From an uncultured bacterium (GTDB taxonomy: Bacteria > Cyanobacteriota > Vampirovibrionia > Gastranaerophilales > Gastranaerophilaceae): DNA of 39,727 nt. The stretch is taken from contig CADBOJ010000054.1 in NCBI GenBank assembly GCA_902796305.1, positions 1-39,727 on the forward strand, written 5' to 3'. Each line of letters opens with the position of its first letter. Position 1 is the stretch's first letter. The notes under the pieces are model-generated. The model worked only from the letters and a program-made list of their open reading frames with translations, had not been told where the DNA came from and did not search any database. Both the position numbers and the translations under genes were made by a program. Below, piece by piece: positions 35,176 to 39,727 of the stretch.

Positions 35176-36843
35176 CTATTTCCTCAATCTTGCAATTCTT
35201 TCGCTTTGCTTTAAAATGTTTTCGTAAGCTTTGATTTTTTCTTTATTTCCGCCTTGAAGCGTGATTTCGTAAGCCTGCTTTTTGTACTTAATATTTGCTT
35301 TATCAAGCTCAATTGCTTCTTTTATATACAAAAATGCACTTTCGGTGTCACCCAGCTCTTTATAGCTTCTTGCCATTTGCGAATAATATTTTGCAACGGC
35401 AGGGTTTAACTTTATACTTGTATAAATTGATTTTTTAGCTTCTTCGTAATTTTGCAGGTCATTAAGTATTAAGCCTCTAAAATAATGCGCCTCAGCTTTG
35501 TTTGGATCAAGTTCGATATATTTTTCAATCGCCGAAAGCGCTTCCGGTAAGTCTTTCAATCTGTAATAAATTCTTGCTAAAGAATTATATATGCTTACGC
35601 AATTTTCATTTATAAATTTTACCCTGTCGATATATTCAATTGCTTCTTCATACCTTTTGTCATCAATTAACAAATCAATAAGTTCAAGCATATTTGAAAT
35701 TGAATCGGGATATAATCTTAAAGAGCGCTTTAAAACTTGAATTGCTTTCGAATACAGCTTCAGCTCTTTATAAATATAGGCAAGAGCATCCAATAACAAC
35801 GGGTTATCTTTTTCCTGATTGTAATATTTTTCAAGTTTAGCTTTAGCTTCCGCAATATTCAGCTTCATTAAATTAATTGTTTGAATTAAAATTTGCGCCG
35901 AAGAATAAACATCAGAACTTTTGTCTATTAAATTCAAATTTAGCAGTGCTTTTGAATATTCATTTTGCTTTATTAATATCCAACCTGATACAAAATATTT
36001 TTCATTCAAGCTTGCGGTATCTTTTCTCAATAAAGAAAAATTAATTGATTTTTTAAGAGCTTCAAGCGCCTCTTTATACCAAGACATCTCCATATATGCA
36101 CGTGCAAGGTCATAATATATATCATGATTATCGTTATCAAATTTAATTGCATCCGAAAAAAGCTTTATGGCACTGTTGAAATTGTGTTTTTTTACTTCAA
36201 TAAGTCCTAAGTAATAAAGAGCTCTCGGGTCGTCATCTCCTACATTAATACAGCACTGGATTGCCTTTTGAAAATTTCCGCTTTCAAGTTCAATTTTAGC
36301 TAAATCAAGATTTGCATTTTTGTGCAAATTATCAATCTCCAGTACTTTTTTAAGAATAAACTTCTTTTTTTCAGGGCTTATAACCGAAATCAAGTACAAA
36401 ATATCCGGATTTAATTTAAAACTTTCATCAAGACTGTTGAAAACCTCAATGGCTTCCTGATATTTTTCGGTTTTAATTAAAGCGGTAATATAATTTTTAT
36501 AACTTACGGCATCTTTATTTTCATCACACATTTTTTTGGCAATCTTGAGTGCTTTTGTGTAATTATTATCTGCAACATAAATATCATAGCATCTTTGCTG
36601 GCTGTATTTATGATTTTTATTGATTGAAAGTGCTTTTTGGAATTCATCAAGCGCTCTTTCACGATTATTTAAAAGTATATGCAAATCTCCGATTTGCGAT
36701 AAAAGCTCAACATTATCCTCTTGAACTTCATCATATTCTAATGCTTTATAGAGCATTTCTATTGCTTCTTTATATTGTTTTAAATTCTTAAACTGAAAAG
36801 ATTTTTTTATCAGTTCGATTTTTTCTTCTTTCTTCTTATCCAT
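35176..36843 (-). CDS. Tetratricopeptide-repeat protein
   Basis: 555 residues made almost wholly of TPR units (roughly 14 to 15), each about 34 residues with the W/L-G-Y-A-F-A-P type spacing. Clear units include AIEMLYKALEYD, ALDEFQKALSINKNH, AIKLFSDAIKFDNDN, ALSAIEKYIELDPNKAEAHY and AFLYIKEAIELDKAN. TPR arrays bind other proteins. There is no signal peptide, membrane segment or fused catalytic domain, so it is a cytosolic scaffold of unknown partner. It is divergent from the flagellar unit, with both promoters in the same 150-base gap. Confidence 0.88.
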   Translation of the reverse strand: MDKKKEEKIELIKKSFQFKNLKQYKEAIEMLYKALEYDEVQEDNVELLSQIGDLHILLNNRERALDEFQKALSINKNHKYSQQRCYDIYVADNNYTKALKIAKKMCDENKDAVSYKNYITALIKTEKYQEAIEVFNSLDESFKLNPDILYLISVISPEKKKFILKKVLEIDNLHKNANLDLAKIELESGNFQKAIQCCINVGDDDPRALYYLGLIEVKKHNFNSAIKLFSDAIKFDNDNHDIYYDLARAYMEMSWYKEALEALKKSINFSLLRKDTASLNEKYFVSGWILIKQNEYSKALLNLNLIDKSSDVYSSAQILIQTINLMKLNIAEAKAKLEKYYNQEKDNPLLLDALAYIYKELKLYSKAIQVLKRSLRLYPDSISNMLELIDLLIDDKRYEEAIEYIDRVKFINENCVSIYNSLARIYYRLKDLPEALSAIEKYIELDPNKAEAHYFRGLILNDLQNYEEAKKSIYTSIKLNPAVAKYYSQMARSYKELGDTESAFLYIKEAIELDKANIKYKKQAYEITLQGGNKEKIKAYENILKQSERIARLRK

Positions 36844-36850
36844 AGAGAAT

Positions 36851-36879
36851 ATTATATTTTATTTTAAATACTAATTCAA
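36851..36879 (-). promoter_or_regulatory. Sigma-70 promoter of the TPR gene, leaderless
   Basis: Minus-strand TTGAAT (-35, 36874-36879), exactly 17 bases, TATAAT (-10, 36851-36856), then seven bases to the ATG. Both hexamers and the spacing are near consensus. Transcription is predicted to start at the ATG itself. Confidence 0.7.
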
Positions 36880-36947
36880 TCAAAAAATTGACAATTAAAT
36901 TAAAATCATTATTTCTAATATATAAAGTGTATTTTTTCTAAATTCAT

Positions 36948-36974
36948 TAAAGTTGAAAAAATTTAGGTCGATGC
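36948..36974 (+). promoter_or_regulatory. Sigma-28 (FliA/SigD)-type promoter of the flagellar unit
   Basis: TAAAGTTG (36948-36955), eleven bases, GTCGATGC (36967-36974). The FliA consensus is TAAAGTTT-N11-GCCGATAA: 7 of 8 and 5 of 8 positions match with exact spacing. It lies 19 bases before the first flagellar ATG, and AAAGGAG at 36982-36988 serves as ribosome-binding site. Confidence 0.7.
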
Positions 36975-36993
36975 CTCTAAAAAAGGAGTATCT

Positions 36994-37704
36994 ATGACAA
37001 ATATCCCGAAATTGGCAGCAGGTATAAGAATGGACGGTAACGGACTCGCCCAATCCATTAATGCTATGCAAATGGAAATGGATATTATGGGTATATTCGG
37101 GGAAAATATTGTAGGATTTGATAAAGTTGGATATCAAAGAAAAGAAGCTGTTATATCTTCTTTTGCTGAATATATAGGAACTAACGCTCTTTCATACAGC
37201 ACGGATACTCAGGTAGGGCGTCTGGTAAGAACCGGGAAAGCTTTAGATATTGCATTATCCGAAAAAGGATATTTTCAGGTATTAAATCCCGACGGAAGTA
37301 TTGAATTAACCCGTGACGGCAGATTTCAATTAAGTAAAGACGGAGAATTATTAACGGGAAGCGGTCAAAAAGTGCTATCCGCAGGCGGTGAACCGATTGT
37401 ACTTCCCGTTGTACCCGAAGATGTAAATTTAATAAATATCGGACTTGACGGTAAAATCGGTGTATTTGACAGCGAAAAAAGAGGATTAGTTCCCGCAGGA
37501 AAACTCGGTATTGTTTCTTCCGACGGAACATTGGTCGGAGACAACTCTGTAAGGCAAGGGTATATAGAGTCGTCAAATGTTGCTCTCGAAAAAGAATTTA
37601 TCGAGATGAGTAATTATAACAGGAGTTTTGAAGCCAACAGGCAAATGTTTAAAATACAAAATTCGCAATTGTCCGAAGCTATTCAAACATTAGGTCGTGT
37701 ATAA
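36994..37704 (+). CDS. Flagellar hook-basal body protein, FlgF/FlgG family
   Basis: 236 residues. Axial rod protein exported by the flagellar type III system. The N-terminal heptad helix is present but the usual ANNLAN-x-x-TxGFK segment reads GENIVGFDKVGYQRKE. The core ALDIALSEKGYFQVLNPDGS and TRDGRFQLSKDGELLTGSG is diagnostic of FlgF/G/E family members. The C-terminal GYIESSNVALEKEFIEMS and S-F-E-A-N-R-Q-M-F form the second axial helix. FlgF versus FlgG cannot be decided by eye. First gene behind a sigma-28-type promoter. Confidence 0.9.
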   Translation: MTNIPKLAAGIRMDGNGLAQSINAMQMEMDIMGIFGENIVGFDKVGYQRKEAVISSFAEYIGTNALSYSTDTQVGRLVRTGKALDIALSEKGYFQVLNPDGSIELTRDGRFQLSKDGELLTGSGQKVLSAGGEPIVLPVVPEDVNLINIGLDGKIGVFDSEKRGLVPAGKLGIVSSDGTLVGDNSVRQGYIESSNVALEKEFIEMSNYNRSFEANRQMFKIQNSQLSEAIQTLGRV

Positions 37705-37722
37705 AAATAAAGGAAAATAAAA

Positions 37723-38439
37723 TTGGCTTATAATTTACAGGGTATAGTAAGAAAATCAACGGTAAACATTACAACGGAATTTGACAGACTGGCATATTCC
37801 GCACAAAACCTTGCAAACATCAATACAACAGGATATAAAGCGGTAAGATTTGAAGATGTTATTGATGCGGACGGCTCTGTTCACGGATACGAAAGAACAG
37901 ATGTCGGCTCCGGCGAATTTTATCTAACCAAAAATCCTTTAGATGTTGCGATACAAGGAGCAGGATATATCCCTGTTACAACACCGTCCGGAGAAATTAG
38001 ATACACGCGTGACGGTTCATTTACCGTAAATAAAGACGGTATGTTGATAACTAAAAACGGAGATTTGGTAGGCTCAGGTATTCATATTGACGGTAGCGCC
38101 GAAAAAACGGAAATTAAACCAAACGGAGATGTTTATACATACAAAAAAGTAACGGACAAACCCGAATATGTCGGCACAATTCCCGTTGTTCAGTTTCAAA
38201 ATCCCGAAGCTCTAAAAGATGCAGGTGCAAATGAATTTATCGCAACCGAAAATTCAGGCGAAATGAAGCTTGTAGAAGACCATACAAGAATAAAACAATA
38301 CGGAATAGAAAAAGCAAATGTAGATATTATGAGCGAAGTTCTTGCAGTATCAAGAATAAACGCATCAATATTAGCATCTGCCAAATTAATGAAAACAGTA
38401 AATACAATGTATCAGGAAGCAATCAACCTGACACAATAA
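37723..38439 (+). CDS. Flagellar hook-basal body protein, FlgF/FlgG family
   Basis: 238 residues. Rod protein, paralogous to the gene before it. Contains SAQNLANINTTGYKAVRFED at about 26-45, the flagellar rod signature, then PLDVAIQGAGYIPVTTPSG and YTRDGSFTVNKDGMLITKNG. The C-terminal helix has GIEKANVDIMSEVLAVSR. The start is TTG at 37723 with AAAGGA eight bases or so upstream; no in-frame ATG is close. Eighteen bases separate it from the gene upstream and ten from flgB. Most likely one of FlgF and FlgG, the other being its neighbour. Confidence 0.9.
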   Translation: MAYNLQGIVRKSTVNITTEFDRLAYSAQNLANINTTGYKAVRFEDVIDADGSVHGYERTDVGSGEFYLTKNPLDVAIQGAGYIPVTTPSGEIRYTRDGSFTVNKDGMLITKNGDLVGSGIHIDGSAEKTEIKPNGDVYTYKKVTDKPEYVGTIPVVQFQNPEALKDAGANEFIATENSGEMKLVEDHTRIKQYGIEKANVDIMSEVLAVSRINASILASAKLMKTVNTMYQEAINLTQ

Positions 38440-38449
38440 GGAGTAGTGT

Positions 38450-38806
38450 ATGAGTTTAGTTCCAACACAATTATTAAAATCACCTCAGAGAATGCTTGAT
38501 TTGATTTCAAAAAGACAGGAGGCATTGTCTGATAATATTGCAAACATGCATACTCCGGGGTATAGAAGAAGAGATGTTAATTTTTCACAATTTTTAAATG
38601 ATGCATCAGTTTCAAGACTTGAAAGCAAAGTTACGGAAAAATACGGTGCAAGCCCGATAACGGTTTCTCAAACCGAAAATATTTCAACCGAAGAAGAATT
38701 AGGCAGAATGCAGGAAAACTATATGTTATACAGCGCAGCCGTTCGGGAGCTTTCAAGCACAATAACTCAAATAAAAACAGCACTCAACGTATCGGCAAAC
38801 AGCTAA
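38450..38806 (+). CDS. flgB: Flagellar basal-body rod protein FlgB
   Basis: Proximal rod subunit contacting the MS ring. 118 residues, slightly short for FlgB. The signature SDNIANMHTPGYRRRDVNF (about 27-45) is the rod motif in its FlgB form, and the C-terminal helix M-Q-E-N-Y-M-L-Y-S-A-A-V-R-E-L matches the family. AAGGAG precedes the ATG. It is followed eleven bases later by flgC, the usual flgB-flgC order. Confidence 0.92.
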   Translation: MSLVPTQLLKSPQRMLDLISKRQEALSDNIANMHTPGYRRRDVNFSQFLNDASVSRLESKVTEKYGASPITVSQTENISTEEELGRMQENYMLYSAAVRELSSTITQIKTALNVSANS

Positions 38807-38817
38807 GGAGGTAGTTT

Positions 38818-39246
38818 ATGGGTTTAATGAATTCATTTCAAATAGGCAGACAAGGACTTGAAGTCCATGGTAAACGTATTGAAATTGCTGCAAAAAACAT
38901 AGCTAATGTTGATACACCAAACTATACAAGAAAAATTCCGATTATATCTTCAATGCAGGATCAGAGTTTTGCGAGCGTACTATCGTCAATGGGTATTGGA
39001 AACTTCAGCTCAAATATGGGCGGAGTAAGTTTTGACGGTATTGTTGAAGACCCGACTCCCGGAATAAAAATATATAAGCCCGGACACCCTGATGCTGATA
39101 AAGACGGTTATATAAGAACTTCGAACACAAACGCCATGGTCGAAGTAGCTGATGCCACAATGGCACAAAGAGCATACGAAGCATCACTCGGCATAATGAG
39201 TATTTCAAAAGCTATGGCAATTAGCTCGCTTGAAATTGGTAAATAA
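38818..39246 (+). CDS. flgC: Flagellar basal-body rod protein FlgC
   Basis: 142 residues. The N-terminal AAKNIANVDTPNYTRKIP (about 27-44) is the rod signature; PGHPDADKDGYIRTSNTN is the FlgC-specific segment, and the C-terminal VEVADATMAQRAYEASLGI ends with a helix. AAGGAGG sits nine bases before the ATG. It is the last gene of this four-gene rod unit in the window; fliE, which often follows, is not here. Confidence 0.94.
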   Translation: MGLMNSFQIGRQGLEVHGKRIEIAAKNIANVDTPNYTRKIPIISSMQDQSFASVLSSMGIGNFSSNMGGVSFDGIVEDPTPGIKIYKPGHPDADKDGYIRTSNTNAMVEVADATMAQRAYEASLGIMSISKAMAISSLEIGK

Positions 39247-39267
39247 TTGGCATATCGGCTTAAAGCA

Positions 39268-39705
39268 CTAAGCAGCCTTCTTTAAGAGCTGAATTCTCTT
39301 GTCATCGCTATCTTGCCATATTGTATCGCCTATTTCTTTGTCGGAATAAATAATAAACTTGCCGTTAGTGTTTGGGGATTTAACAATTAAAAGGTAATAA
39401 TCATCAAGCCAGGGGTTTTCGTATAATTTGGAAGCTTTTCCTTCTCCGAGTGCGCACCGCTGATTTCTGCCCTGTGCCAGCCACTCCATATCACGAAACA
39501 TATCAATTGCATCCTGCGGGGATAAGACTCGTTTAATTTCATCAGGTAAGGTAATATATTTTTTTAGATATTGAGCCGTTGAAGTGAAAGTTACCGTATC
39601 CTGTTTAATGGGCTTAATTAAACCTGATGAATGTTTTTCAGGTATCATTTTGCTTAACTTCGGTACACCAAACTTACCGAAGGTACCGATTGGTGGAACT
39701 CTCAT
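39268..39705 (-). CDS. Uncharacterised small protein with N-terminal VTFTS motif
   Basis: 145 residues, no family recognised. The N-terminal 35 residues are Pro/Gly/Lys-rich (PPIGTFGKFGVPKLSK), followed by QDTVTFTSTAQYLKKY (about 35-50), a version of the short F-x-G/S motif on several other proteins here. The remaining 95 residues look like a compact alpha/beta domain: a helix DAIDMFRDMEWLAQG, then DDYYLLIVKS and GKFIIYSDKEIG strands. AGAG lies before the ATG. It is convergent with flgC with 21 bases between stops. Confidence 0.65.
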   Translation of the reverse strand: MRVPPIGTFGKFGVPKLSKMIPEKHSSGLIKPIKQDTVTFTSTAQYLKKYITLPDEIKRVLSPQDAIDMFRDMEWLAQGRNQRCALGEGKASKLYENPWLDDYYLLIVKSPNTNGKFIIYSDKEIGDTIWQDSDDKRIQLLKKAA

Positions 39706-39727
39706 AATATTCTCTTTTCTTTTAACA

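Noticed and set aside
36888-36893. TTGACA on the plus strand as -35 of the flagellar unit
   Set aside because: No acceptable -10 at 16-18 bases; the sigma-28-type site closer to the gene fits better.
37181-37576. 131-codon minus-strand frame under the first flagellar gene
   Set aside because: Arg/Leu-rich shadow of a conserved rod gene.

Overview
The window looks like a chromosomal piece of a low-GC (about 30 % by eye), flagellated, non-photosynthetic relative of Cyanobacteria, most likely the Gastranaerophilales (Vampirovibrionia/Melainabacteria). The assignment is inferred from the overall protein flavour, a VKOR-DsbA fusion of cyanobacterial type, flagellar rod genes and a recurring short N-terminal sequence (F-K/T-G or S-F-N-N) on otherwise unrelated proteins. 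No database search was possible. No rRNA, tRNA, CRISPR array, intact transposase or prophage was seen.

Layout. 1-4.9 kb: a two-gene unit of a Ski2-type DExH helicase (open at the left edge) and an HNH/coiled-coil protein, closed by a bidirectional terminator shared with a convergent nucleotidyltransferase-like gene (4.9-7.0 kb). 7.1-9.9 kb: dapB-asd-dapA, the aspartate-to-diaminopimelate branch feeding peptidoglycan and lysine. 10-12.6 kb: an orphan DNA methyltransferase and a 5'-nucleotidase-like metallophosphatase whose end overlaps uppP tail-to-tail. 12.5-18.1 kb: mostly minus-strand housekeeping genes: queD-uppP, queH downstream of a VKOR-DsbA oxidoreductase, a GNAT-like protein and dgt, with a plus-strand hotdog thioesterase between. 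18.2-25.9 kb: a tightly packed plus-strand run: metallophosphoesterase, NfeD-like protein, two-component pair, tadA and a TIGR02757/DUF2400 protein, followed by nadA, mnmA and an exported WG-repeat protein. 26-31 kb: the most accessory-looking part, with a decayed radical SAM gene, a glycosyltransferase, a small exported nuclease-like protein and a large helicase-nuclease fusion. 31-37 kb: an AsmA-like protein, a low-complexity protein and a TPR protein. 37-39.2 kb: two FlgF/FlgG-family genes, flgB and flgC behind a sigma-28-type promoter. The window ends with a small uncharacterised gene.

Two patterns run across the window. First, several proteins of unrelated function (helicase, HNH protein, nucleotidyltransferase, phosphatase, small hypothetical) share short N-terminal motifs not seen on the housekeeping enzymes, which may be an undescribed targeting tag. 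Second, at least six genes have a -10 element, often extended (TGn), only 6-7 bases before the start codon, which predicts leaderless mRNAs. Start codons were re-chosen from ribosome-binding sites or promoters where these disagreed with the longest open frame.
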